A stretch of 64,000 nt of DNA from Streptomyces sp. MUM 2J (lineage in GTDB: Bacteria > Actinomycetota > Actinomycetes > Streptomycetales > Streptomycetaceae), in assembly GCF_022414535.1 (NCBI RefSeq), contig NZ_JADWYM010000008.1, positions 1 to 64,000 on the forward strand, in the 5' to 3' direction. The notes under the pieces were generated by a model. The model worked only from the letters and a program-made list of their open reading frames with translations. It searched no databases and was not told the DNA's origin. A program made the translations under genes and the position numbers. Shown here piece by piece: positions 1 through 10,745 of the stretch; the stretch's first letter is position 1; every line of letters begins with the position of its first letter.

Positions 1-136
1 GTGCCCGGCCGTCCGACCCGGCGGTCCCGGCCGGGCCGCCGACCTGCCGCCGGGTGCCCCCGCGGCCGCCGGTCCGCTGTCCCGCGCGCCCCGGACCCCC
101 GGCCCTGCCGCCCTGCGGCTCCGTGACCTCGCCGCC

Positions 137-880
137 CTACTGCTCCGCCGCCCGCATCGCCGCGCCCACGATGCCCGCGTTGTTCTGGAGCTGCGCGGGG
201 ACGATCTCGGCCCTGATGTGCTTGATGTGATGCAGGAACCTGTGGGCCTTGCGGCTGACGCCGCCGCCGATGATGAACAGCTCCGGGGAGAAGAGCATCT
301 CGACGTGCGCGAGGTACTTCTGCACGCGGTGGGCCCAGTGCTCCCAGGACAGCTCGTGGTCATCCTTGGCCTTGCTGGAGGCCCGCTTCTCCGCGTCGTG
401 GCCGTGCAGCTCCAGATGGCCCAGCTCGGTGTTGGGCACCAGCGCGCCGTCGATGAACACGGCGCTGCCGATGCCCGTGCCGAAGGTCAGCAGGATGACC
501 GTGCCGCCGCGGTCCTTGCCGGCGCCGAAGTGCATCTCGGCGACCCCGGCCGCGTCGGCGTCGTTGACCACCGTCACCGGCAGGCCGCCGAGCCGGTTCC
601 CGAACAGGGCGCGCGCGTCGGTGCCGATCCAGCTCCCGTCGACGTTGGCCGCGGTGCGGACCGTCGCTCCGCCGGTGACGACACCGGGGAAGGTGAGGCC
701 GACCGGGCCGGTCCAGCCGAAGTGGTCGACGACCTGCCTGACGCCGTCGGCCACGCCGTCGGGTGTCGCCGGGTGCGGGGTGAGCACCTTGCGGCGTTCC
801 TGGGCCAGGTCGCCCCTGTCCAGGTCCACGGGAGCGCCCTTGATCCCGGATCCGCCGATGTCCACGCCGAAGATCTGCAT
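137..880 (-). CDS. ppgK: Polyphosphate-dependent glucokinase (ROK family)
   Basis: The 247-residue protein phosphorylates glucose in the cytosol with polyphosphate (usually also ATP) as phosphoryl donor, feeding glycolysis. It has the ROK/actin-like fold signature: a phosphate-1 loop DIGGSGIKG at residues 7-15, an NDADAAG segment at 106-112 that carries the catalytic Asp, a phosphate-2 loop TFGTGIGSA near 132-140 and the sugar-binding motif TELGHLELHG at 151-160. The CxCGxxGCxE zinc motif of ordinary ROK glucokinases is absent, as is normal for PpgK. The length is typical. The gene is followed upstream by ispH on the same strand, 29 bp away, so the two may be cotranscribed. Positions 1-136, downstream of the stop, hold no gene I can support. 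Family assignment is secure; donor preference is family knowledge. Confidence 0.93.
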   Translation of the reverse strand: MQIFGVDIGGSGIKGAPVDLDRGDLAQERRKVLTPHPATPDGVADGVRQVVDHFGWTGPVGLTFPGVVTGGATVRTAANVDGSWIGTDARALFGNRLGGLPVTVVNDADAAGVAEMHFGAGKDRGGTVILLTFGTGIGSAVFIDGALVPNTELGHLELHGHDAEKRASSKAKDDHELSWEHWAHRVQKYLAHVEMLFSPELFIIGGGVSRKAHRFLHHIKHIRAEIVPAQLQNNAGIVGAAMRAAEQ

Positions 881-909
881 GACTCCACGTTACGACGGGC
901 GACGGACGG

Positions 910-1917
910 TCACGTCCCGGCCGGACCGGCTCCGCCCCGCTCGGCGGCCAGGGAGGCGGCCTCCTCGCGCAGGTCCCGTCGCAGTTCCTTGGGCAGGGAG
1001 AAGGTGATGGACTCCTCGGCCGCCTTCACGATCTCGACGTCCTCGAAGCCGCGCTCGGCGAGCCACTCCAGCACCTGCTCGACGAGCACCTCGGGGACGG
1101 AGGCGCCGGAGGTGACGCCCACGGTCGTCACGCCCTCCAGCCAGGCCTCGTCGATCTCGTCGGCGAAGTCCACGAGGTGGGCCGCGCGGGCGCCGGCCAG
1201 CTTGGCGACCTCGACGAGCCGCTTGGAGTTGGAGGAGTTGCGGGAGCCGACGACGACGACCAGGTCGGCCTCGGCACCCATCTGCTTCACGGCGAGCTGG
1301 CGGTTCTGCGTGGCGTAGCAGATGTCGTCACTGGGCGGGGAGACGAGCTGCGGGAACTTGTCCTTCAGCGCGTCCACCGTCTCCATGGTCTCGTCGACCG
1401 AGAGCGTGGTCTGGGACAGCCACACGACCTTGGAGGTGTCGCGGACCTCGACCCCGGCCACGTCCTGGGGACCGTCGACGAGCTGGATGTGGTCGGGAGC
1501 CTCGCCGGAGGTGCCGATGACCTCCTCGTGGCCCTCGTGGCCGATCAGGAGGATGTCGTAGTCGTCGTTGGCGTACCGGATGGCTTCCTTGTGGACCTTG
1601 GTGACCAGCGGGCAGGTGGCGTCGATGGTGGCGAGCCGGCCGCGGCGGGCCTCCTCGTGGACGACGGGCGCGACGCCGTGCGCGGAGAACATCACGATGT
1701 TGCCCGGCGGCACCTCCTCCGTCCGCTCGACGAAGACGGCGCCCTTCTTCTCCAGGGTCTGCACGACGTACTTGTTGTGGACGATCTCGTGCCGGACGTA
1801 GACCGGGGCCCCGTACTGCTCCAGGGCCTTCTCGACGGCGATCACGGCGCGGTCCACACCCGCGCAGTAGCCCCGGGGGGCGGCGAGCAGGACACGGCGG
1901 CCAGGCGAAGCAGTCAT
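910..1917 (-). CDS. ispH: 4-hydroxy-3-methylbut-2-enyl diphosphate reductase
   Basis: IspH (LytB) catalyses the last step of the MEP isoprenoid pathway, reducing HMBPP to IPP and DMAPP with a [4Fe-4S] cluster. The three cluster cysteines are visible at Cys18 (RGYCAG), Cys102 (ATCPLV) and Cys200 (DDICYA), with the GHEGHEE and SAHGV active-site segments between them. The protein is 335 aa. An in-frame ATG exists 9 bp upstream at 1926, but it lies inside a good -10 element (TACGAT, 1925-1930). Transcription would therefore begin at about 1917 and give a leaderless message starting MTAS, so I chose 1917. The gene is divergent from the APC permease. Confidence in function is very high; the start is an inference from the promoter. 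Confidence 0.96.
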   Translation of the reverse strand: MTASPGRRVLLAAPRGYCAGVDRAVIAVEKALEQYGAPVYVRHEIVHNKYVVQTLEKKGAVFVERTEEVPPGNIVMFSAHGVAPVVHEEARRGRLATIDATCPLVTKVHKEAIRYANDDYDILLIGHEGHEEVIGTSGEAPDHIQLVDGPQDVAGVEVRDTSKVVWLSQTTLSVDETMETVDALKDKFPQLVSPPSDDICYATQNRQLAVKQMGAEADLVVVVGSRNSSNSKRLVEVAKLAGARAAHLVDFADEIDEAWLEGVTTVGVTSGASVPEVLVEQVLEWLAERGFEDVEIVKAAEESITFSLPKELRRDLREEAASLAAERGGAGPAGT

Positions 1918-1924
1918 GCTCCCC

Positions 1925-1930
1925 ATCGTA
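1925..1930 (-). promoter_or_regulatory. -10 element of ispH (leaderless)
   Basis: On the minus strand TACGAT is followed by seven bases and then the ispH ATG at 1917. That is the distance at which actinobacterial transcripts start, so the ATG is probably the 5' end of the mRNA. No convincing -35 box was found. Confidence 0.5.
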
Positions 1931-2041
1931 AGGCCGCGTTCGGGGGTCCAGAGATCGCACGCCGGGCACGCCGCCGTGAGACTGGCGGTGATCCCGTCGG
2001 TGAGCCGCGGCGGGCCGGGGCGAGCCGGAAAGGGGTCCCTG

Positions 2042-3448
2042 ATGTCCGGCACCGGTACGACGGCCCGGCGGGCGGCCGGCGCGGGGAAGGCGCTGCGGCG
2101 CAGCCTGGGTCTGCGCGACCTGGTCGTCTACGGGCTGCTGTTCATCGCGCCGATGGCGCCGGTCGGCGTGTTCGGCACGCTGGACGCCAGATCGCACGGC
2201 GCGGTGGCGCTGGTGTACGTCGTCGCCACGATCGCGATGGCGCTCACCGCCTTCAGCTACGCGCAGATGGTGCGGGTGGTGCCCCGGGCCGGCTCGGTCT
2301 TCTCGTACGCGCGCGCGGCGCTCGGGCGGGGGGCCGGATTCGTCGCGGGCTGGATGGCGGTGCTGGACTATCTGCTGGTCCCGGCGGTGGCGTACCTGTT
2401 CTCGGGCATCGCCATGCACGCCCTGGTCCCGCAGGTCTCCCGCTGGGTGTGGACGGCGTCGGCGGTGGTGGTGACGACCCTGCTGAACCTGTGGGGCGTG
2501 CGGGCGGCGGCCCGTGTGGGCTTCCTGGTGCTGGCGATGGAGGTCGCGGTGCTGCTGGTCTTCGTGGTCTCCGCGGTGGTCGTCCTCGTGGGCGACGGTG
2601 CCCGGCGCGGCTGGCTGTCGCCGTTCACCGGCGACGGCAGCCAGGGCTCGTTCGCGTTGTCGGCGGTGCTCGGCGCGGTCTCGGTCGCCGTTCTGTCGTA
2701 TCTGGGCTTCGACGCGATCGCCGCGTTCGCCGAGGAGGTCACCGGGGGGTCGGCCGCGGTGGCACGGGCCCTGCTGTTCTGCCTGGCGCTGACGGGCGTG
2801 CTATTCACGGCGCAGACCTACCTGATCGCCCTGCTGGAGCCGATGTCGTCGGCGCAGCTGGCCGCCCGGCCCGGCGGGCAGGGATCGGCGTTCTACGACG
2901 CCGTGGACACCTCGGTCGGCGGCTGGCTGCACGATCTCGTGGCCGTCAGCAAGGCCCTCGGCGCCGCGTTCGCCGCGCTGGCGGGGCAGGCAGCGGCGGG
3001 GCGGCTGCTGTTCGCGATGGGCCGGGACCGGCGGCTGCCGGGCGCCCTGTCCCGCACGTCCGGCGGGGTCCCGCGCGTGGCGCTCCTGGTCGCCGCGGTG
3101 TTCACGCTGGCCGCCGCGGTGTGGGCGGCGCGTCGCGGCGACGGCATGGACCATCTGGTCTCGGTGGTCGACATCGGTGCACTGACCGCGTTCACGCTGC
3201 TGCACGCGAGCGTGGTGGGCTGGTTCGCGGTACGGCGCCGGAACGGCGGGCCCGTCTGGTGGCGGCATGTGCTGGCGCCCGTGGCGGGGGCGGCGATCAC
3301 CCTCGCGGTGATCGCGTCGGCGTCGCGGACCGCCCAGCTGGTGGGCGCGGTCTGGCTGGTGATCGGGCTCGTGGTGCTGGTGACCCAGCGGGGGCGCTCA
3401 GCCGTGGGGCCTGCGGAGCCGGGGGGCGGACCGGTCGGCGCGGGGTGA
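2042..3448 (+). CDS. APC-family amino acid permease
   Basis: A 468-residue integral membrane protein of the amino acid-polyamine-organocation superfamily, expected to import an amino acid or amine by proton symport. The N-terminal segment ([18 protein letters not shown]) is the typical first APC helix with its unwound glycine-containing stretch, and [14 protein letters not shown] near residue 220 is the usual APC signature before TM7/TM8. About twelve hydrophobic segments are visible. The start at 2042 is preceded by a purine-rich GGAAAGGGG; the open frame extends upstream to 1916 but that part overlaps the ispH promoter and is not hydrophobic. Substrate cannot be told from sequence. It is divergent from ispH and ends 255 bp before xseA. 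Confidence 0.88.
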   Translation: MSGTGTTARRAAGAGKALRRSLGLRDLVVYGLLFIAPMAPVGVFGTLDARSHGAVALVYVVATIAMALTAFSYAQMVRVVPRAGSVFSYARAALGRGAGFVAGWMAVLDYLLVPAVAYLFSGIAMHALVPQVSRWVWTASAVVVTTLLNLWGVRAAARVGFLVLAMEVAVLLVFVVSAVVVLVGDGARRGWLSPFTGDGSQGSFALSAVLGAVSVAVLSYLGFDAIAAFAEEVTGGSAAVARALLFCLALTGVLFTAQTYLIALLEPMSSAQLAARPGGQGSAFYDAVDTSVGGWLHDLVAVSKALGAAFAALAGQAAAGRLLFAMGRDRRLPGALSRTSGGVPRVALLVAAVFTLAAAVWAARRGDGMDHLVSVVDIGALTAFTLLHASVVGWFAVRRRNGGPVWWRHVLAPVAGAAITLAVIASASRTAQLVGAVWLVIGLVVLVTQRGRSAVGPAEPGGGPVGAG

Positions 3449-3690
3449 GGGAGGGCGCCCGGCAGGCGTGCGCGTACCGCTCGCCGCCCCGTGCAGAACC
3501 GCGCGGCGGCCGGTCGGCCCGGGGGCCGCCACCGGAGCCGCGCCTCCCGCAGCGCTCCGACCGCATCGCTCTCACCGCTCGGGCCGTGCCCCTTCCCGCT
3601 CCCCTCACCCGCTTCCGCCATGCCGCCCGCCGTGACGACCGCGCGCGGCGGGGCCGGTGCCGGGCGCCGCGCGTTGTCGGTGCGGCCCGT

Positions 3691-3696
3691 TACGCT
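3691..3696 (+). promoter_or_regulatory. -10 element of xseA (probably leaderless)
   Basis: TACGCT lies seven bases before the xseA ATG at 3704, so the transcript probably starts at or next to the start codon. There is no Shine-Dalgarno sequence in front of this ATG, which agrees with a leaderless message. Confidence 0.5.
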
Positions 3697-3703
3697 CGCG
3701 GGC

Positions 3704-4924
3704 ATGGCTGTCAACACGTCCGCGGACACTCCGCTCCCCGTGGGGGAGGTCTCGCGGCTCATCGGCGGATGGATCGACCGGCTGGGCGCGGTGTGGGTCG
3801 AGGGACAGATCACGCAGCTGTCGCGGCGGCCGGGCGCGGGGGTCGTGTTCCTGACGCTCCGGGATCCGTCGTACGACATCTCGGTCGGGGTCACCTGCTA
3901 CCGGCAGGTGTTCGACGCCGTCGCGGACATCGTCGGCGAGGGCGCCCGGGTCGTCGTCCACGCGAAGCCGGAGTGGTACGCCCCGCGCGGGCAGCTGTCG
4001 CTGCGGGCCGCGGAGATCCGGCCGGTGGGGGTCGGCGAGCTGCTGGCGCGCCTGGAGCAGCTGAAGAAGTCGCTCGCCGCGGAGGGGCTGTTCGCGCCGG
4101 AGCGCAAGAAGTCGCTGCCGTTCCTGCCGCAGCTGATCGGGCTGGTGTGCGGGCGGGCCTCGGCGGCCGAGCGGGACGTGCTGGAGAACGCGCGGCACCG
4201 CTGGCCCCACGTCCGCTTCGAGGTGCGCAACGTGGCCGTGCAGGGCGTGCACGCGGTGCCGCAGGTGGTGCAGGCCGTCAAGGAGCTGGACGAGATCCCC
4301 GAGGTCGACGTCATCGTCGTCGCGCGGGGTGGCGGCAGCGTGGAGGACCTGCTGCCGTTCTCCGACGAGCAGCTGGTCCGGGCGGTCGCCGCCTGCCGGA
4401 CGCCGGTGGTGTCGGCGATCGGCCACGAGCCGGACAACCCGCTCCTCGACCACGTCGCCGATCTGCGCGCCTCGACGCCGACCGACGCGGCCAAGAAGGT
4501 CGTGCCGGACGTCGGCGAGGAGCTGGCGCGGGTGCGGATGCTGCGCGACCGGGCGCGGCGGTGCGTGGAGGGGTTCGTGGAGCGGGAGGAGCGCGGACTG
4601 GCCCACGCGCTGGCCCGGCCGGCGCTACAGGATCCGCATCGCATGATCGACGAGCGGGCGGAGCAGGTGGCGTCCCTGACGGACCGCTCCCGGCGCTGTC
4701 TCGGGCATCTCCTGGACCGCGCCGACTCGGAGCTGACGCACACGCACGCGCGCGTGGTGGCGCTGTCCCCCGCGGCCACGCTCCGGCGCGGGTACGCGGT
4801 ACTGCAGCGGGCGGACGGGCACGTGGTGCGGGCTCCGGGCGAGGTCGCGCCGGAGGAGACGCTGCGCGCCCGGGTCGCCGAGGGTGAGTTCACGGTCCGG
4901 GCCGAGGGCCCGGCCGGACGTTGA
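3704..4924 (+). CDS. xseA: Exodeoxyribonuclease VII large subunit
   Basis: XseA is the catalytic subunit of exonuclease VII, which degrades single-stranded DNA from both ends to oligonucleotides in repair and replication clean-up. The protein is 406 aa. Residues about 8-110 form the N-terminal OB-fold ([20 protein letters not shown], then the FLTLRDP strand). The catalytic domain has the family motif [15 protein letters not shown] followed by [12 protein letters not shown], and a coiled-coil-like Arg/Glu-rich segment that binds XseB. The start at 3704 was chosen because the OB fold begins directly after it; the frame is open back to 3491 but that extension is Pro/Arg-rich noise. xseB follows after 24 bp. 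Reaction and complex are established family knowledge. Confidence 0.95.
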   Translation: MAVNTSADTPLPVGEVSRLIGGWIDRLGAVWVEGQITQLSRRPGAGVVFLTLRDPSYDISVGVTCYRQVFDAVADIVGEGARVVVHAKPEWYAPRGQLSLRAAEIRPVGVGELLARLEQLKKSLAAEGLFAPERKKSLPFLPQLIGLVCGRASAAERDVLENARHRWPHVRFEVRNVAVQGVHAVPQVVQAVKELDEIPEVDVIVVARGGGSVEDLLPFSDEQLVRAVAACRTPVVSAIGHEPDNPLLDHVADLRASTPTDAAKKVVPDVGEELARVRMLRDRARRCVEGFVEREERGLAHALARPALQDPHRMIDERAEQVASLTDRSRRCLGHLLDRADSELTHTHARVVALSPAATLRRGYAVLQRADGHVVRAPGEVAPEETLRARVAEGEFTVRAEGPAGR

Positions 4925-4948
4925 CGAATCGATGCATGGGTTGGGTGG

Positions 4949-5194
4949 ATGACCGGCAAGGTGGACGAGGCGCTCGGGTACGAGCAGGCGCGCGACGAGC
5001 TGATCGAGGTGGTGCGGCGCCTGGAGGCGGGCGGTACGACGCTGGAGGAGTCGCTCGCGCTGTGGGAACGCGGGGAGGAACTGGCCCGGGTGTGCCGGCG
5101 CTGGCTGGAGGGCGCGCGGGCACGGCTCGATGCGGCGCTGGCCCGGGAGGAGGACGCGGCACGCGAGGAGGACGAGCCGGAGAAGGCCGGGTAA
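4949..5194 (+). CDS. xseB: Exodeoxyribonuclease VII small subunit
   Basis: An 81-aa helical protein that binds the coiled-coil of XseA in several copies to form active exonuclease VII. The diagnostic pattern is clear: [20 protein letters not shown], then [15 protein letters not shown]. The C-terminal tail is Glu/Asp-rich. It lies 24 bp downstream of xseA in the same direction, the usual two-gene operon, and is followed by a hairpin at 5235-5262. Confidence 0.94.
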   Translation: MTGKVDEALGYEQARDELIEVVRRLEAGGTTLEESLALWERGEELARVCRRWLEGARARLDAALAREEDAAREEDEPEKAG

Positions 5195-5234
5195 CGCAGA
5201 GAGCACCGCAGGTCAGGCCAGGTGCGACGGCCTC

Positions 5235-5262
5235 AGCGGGGTGTGACGGCTGCCACCCCGCT
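5235..5262 (+). terminator. Hairpin downstream of xseAB
   Basis: A perfect 9-bp inverted repeat (AGCGGGGTG / CACCCCGCT) with a 10-base loop lies 40 bp after the xseB stop. There is no T tract, as is common in Streptomyces. It separates xseAB from the convergent DUF4245 gene. Confidence 0.55.
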
Positions 5263-5392
5263 CTGTCCGGATGGTGGTCGGCCTCGGCAAGCCGGGCGGG
5301 AACGCCTCACGCCCACGCGTCCCGTGCCCGGCCTGAGGCCAGGTCGTCACACCACGGTCCGGCACCCGCACGCACGCCGAAGGGCCCTTCGC

Positions 5393-5431
5393 CATGCCGT
5401 CACGTCATGCCGTCGCGTCACGCCGTCCTCA
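5393..5431. repeat. Three 13-bp tandem repeats at the 3' end of the DUF4245 gene
   Basis: Three near-identical 13-bp units (CATGCCGTCACGT, CATGCCGTCGCGT, CACGCCGTC...) run from the intergenic region into the last codons of the DUF4245 gene, whose stop codon is at 5418-5420. A perfect 14-bp palindrome (CGAAGGGCCCTTCG, 5378-5391) lies just before. They may be part of a transcription end point; function unknown. Confidence 0.5.
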
Positions 5432-5978
5432 GCGCGGCGGCCATCTTCGCCAGCTGGTCGAACGGGGCCGTGCCCGCGACCACCGTCGTCGACCCGTCAC
5501 CGTCGTCCTTCAGCACCAGGGCGTCGTACCGGCCGCCGGTGTACCGGGTCCAGGTGCGACCGGCGATCTCCTGGGTCACCTCGGTCTCCTCGGCGCCCTG
5601 ACTGGCGGTGTCGATGAACTCCGAGCGCTTCTTGGTGGACTGCTCGACCGCCACGTACTCCCCGCCGGGGGCCTGGAAACCGAGGTGCCAGGCGTCGGAG
5701 TCGCTCCCCCTGAAGCGGACCGAGGTCGCCTTCCAGCTCTGCGGCAGGCCCTCGGGGGCGGCCACCGGGTAGGAGGCGGCGCGGCGCGCCGTGAGCAGTT
5801 CGACGCGGTAGTCGACCCGCTTGATGTCCGGTGCGTGATCGTCGTGCGGGATGAAGAGGTAGACCACCGCCGCCGCGATCATGATGAGGCCCAGGGAGAG
5901 GATCATGTCCCGGACCGTCTTCTGCTTGCCGTTCGAACCTGCCACGCCCCTATCGTCGCAGGTGCCCGTTGCGCTCAT
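5418..5978 (-). CDS. DUF4245 membrane-anchored protein
   Basis: A 186-aa protein of the actinobacterial DUF4245 family, function unknown. After a short cytoplasmic N-terminus (GKQKTVRDM) there is one hydrophobic helix at about residues 26-43 (LSLGLIMIAAAVVYLF), then an extracytoplasmic domain with the pattern YPVAAPEGLPQSWKATSVRF and a conserved WTRYTGGRYDALVL stretch near the end. The start at 5978 has a good ribosome site (AGGGG, nine bases upstream). A GTG at 5945 would give a shorter form beginning VAGSNGKQ, similar to some relatives. It is divergent from glpX and shares its 93-bp promoter region. Topology is read from sequence; no activity can be assigned. Confidence 0.85.
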   Translation of the reverse strand: MSATGTCDDRGVAGSNGKQKTVRDMILSLGLIMIAAAVVYLFIPHDDHAPDIKRVDYRVELLTARRAASYPVAAPEGLPQSWKATSVRFRGSDSDAWHLGFQAPGGEYVAVEQSTKKRSEFIDTASQGAEETEVTQEIAGRTWTRYTGGRYDALVLKDDGDGSTTVVAGTAPFDQLAKMAAALRTA

Positions 5979-6014
5979 CCGTGGGGTCCCCTGCTCATTT
6001 TGTCGGACTGACGA

Positions 6015-6020
6015 TAGAGT
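6015..6020 (+). promoter_or_regulatory. -10 element of glpX
   Basis: TAGAGT lies 51 bases before the glpX ATG, leaving a leader of about 45 nt that contains the GAAAGG ribosome site. No clear -35 hexamer is present. Confidence 0.4.
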
Positions 6021-6071
6021 CATGGCCATTACCCTCATCCGGCCGTCGTCGTATCAGAAAGGTGCGCTCCG

Positions 6072-7106
6072 ATGACCGAACACCACCATTTGCCGTCAGA
6101 GCTCGACGTCCCCTCCGAGGCCCCCGACCGCAACCTCGCCATGGAACTGGTCCGGGTGACCGAAGCCGCGGCGATGGCTGCGGGCCGCTGGGTCGGACGA
6201 GGCGACAAGAACGGCGCCGACGGCGCCGCGGTGCGCGCCATGCGGACCCTCGTCCACACCGTGTCGATGAACGGCGTCGTCGTCATCGGCGAGGGCGAGA
6301 AGGACGAAGCCCCGATGCTCTTCAACGGGGAGCGGATCGGCGACGGGACCGGCCCCGAGTGCGACATCGCCGTCGACCCGATCGACGGCACCACGCTGAC
6401 CGCCAAGGGCATGCCCAACGCGATCGCGGTGCTGGCCGCCACCGAGCGCGGGTCGATGTTCGACCCGTCGGCCGTCTTCTACATGGACAAGCTGGTCACC
6501 GGCCCCGAGGCCGCGGACTTCGTCGACATCGACGCGCCCGTCGCCGTCAACATCCGGCGCATCGCCAAGGCCAAGAGGTCCACGCCCGAGGACGTCACCG
6601 TCGTGATCCTCGACCGGCCGCGCCACGAGGGCCTGATCAGGGAGGTCCGGGAAGCGGGTGCCCGCATCAAGCTGATCTCCGACGGCGACGTCGCCGGCTC
6701 CATCTACGCCCTGCGCGAGGGCACGGGCGTCGACCTGCTGCTCGGTATCGGCGGCACCCCCGAGGGCATCATCTCCGCCTGCGCGGTGAAGTGCCTCGGT
6801 GGCACGATCCAGGGCAAGCTGTGGCCCAAGGACGACGAGGAGCGGCAGCGGGCGATCGATGCCGGGCACGACCTGGACCGGGTGCTGACCACCGACAACC
6901 TGGTCTCCGGCGACAACGTCTTCTTCGCGGCGACCGGCATCACCGACGGCGAGTTGCTGCGCGGGGTGCGGTACCGGTCCGAAACGGCGCTGACCTCGTC
7001 GATCGTGATGCGTTCGAGGTCCGGCACGGTACGGCGGATCGACTCCGAGCACCGGCTGAGCAAGCTGCGGGCGTACAGCGCGATCGACTTCGACCGGGCG
7101 AAGTGA
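6072..7106 (+). CDS. glpX: Fructose-1,6-bisphosphatase class II
   Basis: GlpX hydrolyses fructose-1,6-bisphosphate to fructose-6-phosphate, the committed gluconeogenic step, in the cytosol with Mn2+ or Mg2+. The 344-aa protein shows the class II metal-binding motifs [14 protein letters not shown] (residues 44-57), [11 protein letters not shown] (73-83) and DPIDGTT (102-108), followed by the substrate-binding segment [20 protein letters not shown]. Length is normal for actinobacterial GlpX. A GAAAGG ribosome site lies before the ATG. It is divergent from the DUF4245 gene. The 487 bp after it contain no supported gene. Confidence 0.96.
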   Translation: MTEHHHLPSELDVPSEAPDRNLAMELVRVTEAAAMAAGRWVGRGDKNGADGAAVRAMRTLVHTVSMNGVVVIGEGEKDEAPMLFNGERIGDGTGPECDIAVDPIDGTTLTAKGMPNAIAVLAATERGSMFDPSAVFYMDKLVTGPEAADFVDIDAPVAVNIRRIAKAKRSTPEDVTVVILDRPRHEGLIREVREAGARIKLISDGDVAGSIYALREGTGVDLLLGIGGTPEGIISACAVKCLGGTIQGKLWPKDDEERQRAIDAGHDLDRVLTTDNLVSGDNVFFAATGITDGELLRGVRYRSETALTSSIVMRSRSGTVRRIDSEHRLSKLRAYSAIDFDRAK

Positions 7107-7594
7107 CACTCGGAGGCGGCAGGTAGGCCCCGGTGGGACGGGGGCCGGGGCTGCGGCCCGATGCGCGGTGGGGGCACGGATCGTCGGCGGTTCGCCGGCG
7201 ATCCGGCGCCCGTCACCACGGGGCCGTCCGTCACCGGGGACACCGGCTTCAGGGCCGTCCGTCGCCCGGCCGGCCGTTTTCAGGGCCATCCGTCGCCGGG
7301 AACGCCCCGGCCCGGCCGGCTCTCCTTCCCGTAGCACCGGCCCCTGCGGGGCGGACGGGCCCCCGGGCCACACCCCACCCCGGGGTCGGCCGTCCGCCAC
7401 GGAACCACGCCCCCCCGTGCGGGGCCGCGCCCTGGCGCGGGACCGCACCCCACCGCGAAGGCGTCGGCCGCCGCGGGTACCCCGTGGCGGATCGCGCGGT
7501 TCCACGCGCCCCCCCCTGACGGCGCCGTCCCTCCGGCGTCGCACCGGCGGCGCCCCCGGTGCGGAGAGGGCGCCCGAGGTCACGTGAAGGGGGC
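7107..7594. other. Gene-free interval between glpX and the WhiB-like gene
   Basis: This 488-bp stretch separates two convergent genes. It is extremely GC-rich and open in several frames, but no frame shows a domain, a ribosome site or Streptomyces-like third-position bias. It contains a 31-bp tandem repeat (7221-7313) and several G/C-rich inverted repeats that could end transcription from both sides. Confidence 0.6.
7221..7313. repeat. 31-bp degenerate tandem repeat, three units
   Basis: Units start at 7221, 7252 and 7283. Each begins GGGCC(G/A)TCCGTC(A/G)CC and the first two end TTCA, giving an exact 31-bp period. The third unit matches only in its first half. No gene covers it. Confidence 0.6.
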
Positions 7595-7972
7595 TCAGCC
7601 CGCCGCCGCTATGCGGCCCGCGGCGCTGGCCGTCTTCTTCAGTTCCATCTCGCGGCGGCGGCGCCGGGCCAGGACCACGCGGCGTTCCGCTGCCGTCAGG
7701 CCGCCCCAGACGCCGTACGGCTCCGGCTGGAGCAGAGCGTGCTCCCGGCACTCCACCATGACCGGGCAGCGGGCGCAGACCCGCTTGGCGGCCTCCTCCC
7801 GGGACAGACGGGCGGCGGTGGGCTCCTTGGAGGGTGCGAAGAAAAGGCCCGCCTCGTCGCGCCGGCACACGGCCTCGGTGTGCCAGGGGGCGTCTTGGTC
7901 CCGGTCGCGCGCTGGCACCCGCTGGGCCGGAACGGCGGCTACCTGCAGGGACGAATGCGGCGGTTGCAGCAC
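7595..7972 (-). CDS. wblI: WhiB-family iron-sulfur transcriptional regulator (probable WblI)
   Basis: A 125-aa WhiB-like protein. The four [4Fe-4S] cysteines are at Cys36 (EAVCRRDE), Cys66 and Cys69 (CARCPV) and Cys75 (VECREHAL). The conserved turn G-V-W-G-G is at residues 87-91 and is followed by an Arg/Lys-rich DNA-binding tail (RRVVLARRRRREMELKK). Proteins of this family bind the primary sigma factor and DNA and control development, antibiotic production or redox responses. The GTG start has a good AGGAG site seven bases upstream. The symbol wblI rests on my recollection of gene order near glpX and the class I fumarase in S. coelicolor, not on sequence alone. The family call is certain. 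Confidence 0.9.
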   Translation of the reverse strand: MLQPPHSSLQVAAVPAQRVPARDRDQDAPWHTEAVCRRDEAGLFFAPSKEPTAARLSREEAAKRVCARCPVMVECREHALLQPEPYGVWGGLTAAERRVVLARRRRREMELKKTASAAGRIAAAG

Positions 7973-8084
7973 GGTCTACTCCTGACGACGGCTTCGCGAG
8001 CGAGCGACGATGCACCAAGGCCTACCCGCTGTACGCGCGCCTATGCACAGAGTTCCGAACCGGCATACCCACCCTTCACAACCG

Positions 8085-8762
8085 TCAACGGTCCAAGCGT
8101 TTGCGCAGTTTCCTGTCGACCTTGGCCTGCACGCGGTCGAGGATGTCCGCGACGCGCTTGCCCCGCCGGGGCCGCGCCTCGACATTGCCCAGCACGGCCC
8201 ACCCGTCGACGTACACCACGGGGGCGTCCGGTTCGCCGGAATCGAGCGCGTCCACCTCGAAGTTTCCGAGGACGCCGCCGCCGGTGCCGTGCAGCGAGAC
8301 GTTCTCCGGGACGCGGATCTCGACGTCACCGAAGACCGAGATCGCCTTGATCATGACCTGCTGGTACTCGAAGAGTGCCTCGCTGAGGTCGATCTCGACA
8401 CTGCCGAAGACCGCGTACGCATGGATACGGCGGCCCGCTCGCCAGCGGCCCTTGCGGGAGGCGGAGCTGAAGACCGCGACCACGTTGTCGTCGGGGTCGA
8501 CCGGGACCACGTCCGCGGCCGGGCGGCCGGGGGTGGCGGCACGCGCCGCGCCGGCCCGGTGCGCGGCGGGCAGGTCCCGGACGAAGACCTCCAACTCCCC
8601 GACGGTCTTGGCGGCGAGCACGCCCTCGACGCGCTCGGCGTGCTCCTCCGCGGTGAGGCGGCCCTCGGCGAGAGCCTCGCGCAGGATGTCGGCGATGCGG
8701 TCGCGGTCGGCATCGGAGGCGCGGATTTCGGCAACCGGCGCGCTCTGCTTCTGAAGGTCCAC
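8085..8762 (-). CDS. DUF1707 domain protein
   Basis: A 225-aa protein. Residues about 10-62 form the DUF1707 (SHOCT-like) helical domain, with the hallmark IRASDADRDRIADILREAL, AEGRLTAEEHAERVE and AKTVGELE segments. The rest is a beta-rich region (VFGSVEIDLSEA, VFGDVEIRVPENV) resembling the cell-wall-active antibiotics-response domain seen in LiaF/VraT-like proteins. No membrane helix is evident, so it is probably cytoplasmic or peripheral. The start is a GTG at 8762, because a -10 box ends six bases before it and the DUF1707 domain follows at once. It is divergent from the class I fumarase gene. Function unknown; a link to envelope stress is only suggested by the second domain. Confidence 0.82.
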   Translation of the reverse strand: MDLQKQSAPVAEIRASDADRDRIADILREALAEGRLTAEEHAERVEGVLAAKTVGELEVFVRDLPAAHRAGAARAATPGRPAADVVPVDPDDNVVAVFSSASRKGRWRAGRRIHAYAVFGSVEIDLSEALFEYQQVMIKAISVFGDVEIRVPENVSLHGTGGGVLGNFEVDALDSGEPDAPVVYVDGWAVLGNVEARPRRGKRVADILDRVQAKVDRKLRKRLDR

Positions 8763-8768
8763 GGCAGC

Positions 8769-8774
8769 AGCGTA
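8769..8774 (-). promoter_or_regulatory. -10 element of the DUF1707 gene (leaderless)
   Basis: TACGCT on the minus strand is six bases from the GTG start at 8762, so the transcript should begin at or next to the start codon. Confidence 0.5.
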
Positions 8775-8853
8775 GCGAAACACGATAGATCGCGACAGTC
8801 CCCCGTCCGGGGGATCCGCGGAGCGGCCCGCCGGACTTCCCCCGACCGGCGCC

Positions 8854-8890
8854 GAGCCCCACCTCACAGACACTGAGCCCTACCTCACAG
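8854..8890. promoter_or_regulatory. Direct repeat upstream of the class I fumarase gene
   Basis: Two copies of GAGCCC(C/T)ACCTCACAG start 21 bp apart (8854 and 8875), two helical turns, and match at 15 of 16 positions. They end about 23 bp before a TACGCT -10-like box (8913-8918) that reads toward the fumarase gene. This layout suggests a tandem regulator site; the protein is unknown. Confidence 0.45.
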
Positions 8891-8993
8891 GCTCCGCGTC
8901 CGCCGCAGGTTCTACGCTGGAGGACGCTGCCAATGGAGGCCAGCCGCAGGCGAGTGCGCCTCGAAGATGCTGCCGAGTTGAGGAATGGGCGAG

Positions 8994-10697
<1,704 letters not shown>

Positions 10698-10712
10698 CCC
10701 GCCGCACGGCGA

Positions 10713-10745
10713 CGAGGAGCCCCCGGCACGCCCGGGGGCTCCTCG
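10713..10745 (+). terminator. Terminator after the class I fumarase gene
   Basis: A perfect 14-bp stem (CGAGGAGCCCCCGG / CCGGGGGCTCCTCG) with a 5-base loop begins 16 bp after the stop codon. The rest of the 317-bp gap up to fumC shows no gene. Confidence 0.75.

Noticed and set aside
1177-4887. A 1,236-codon plus-strand frame across ispH, the permease and xseA
   Set aside because: It is a shadow frame crossing three well-identified genes; composition is Arg/Gly/Ala noise.
7133-7587. Two plus-strand frames of about 130 codons after glpX
   Set aside because: No ribosome site, no domain, and they run through the 31-bp repeat; convergent to the WhiB-like gene's end.
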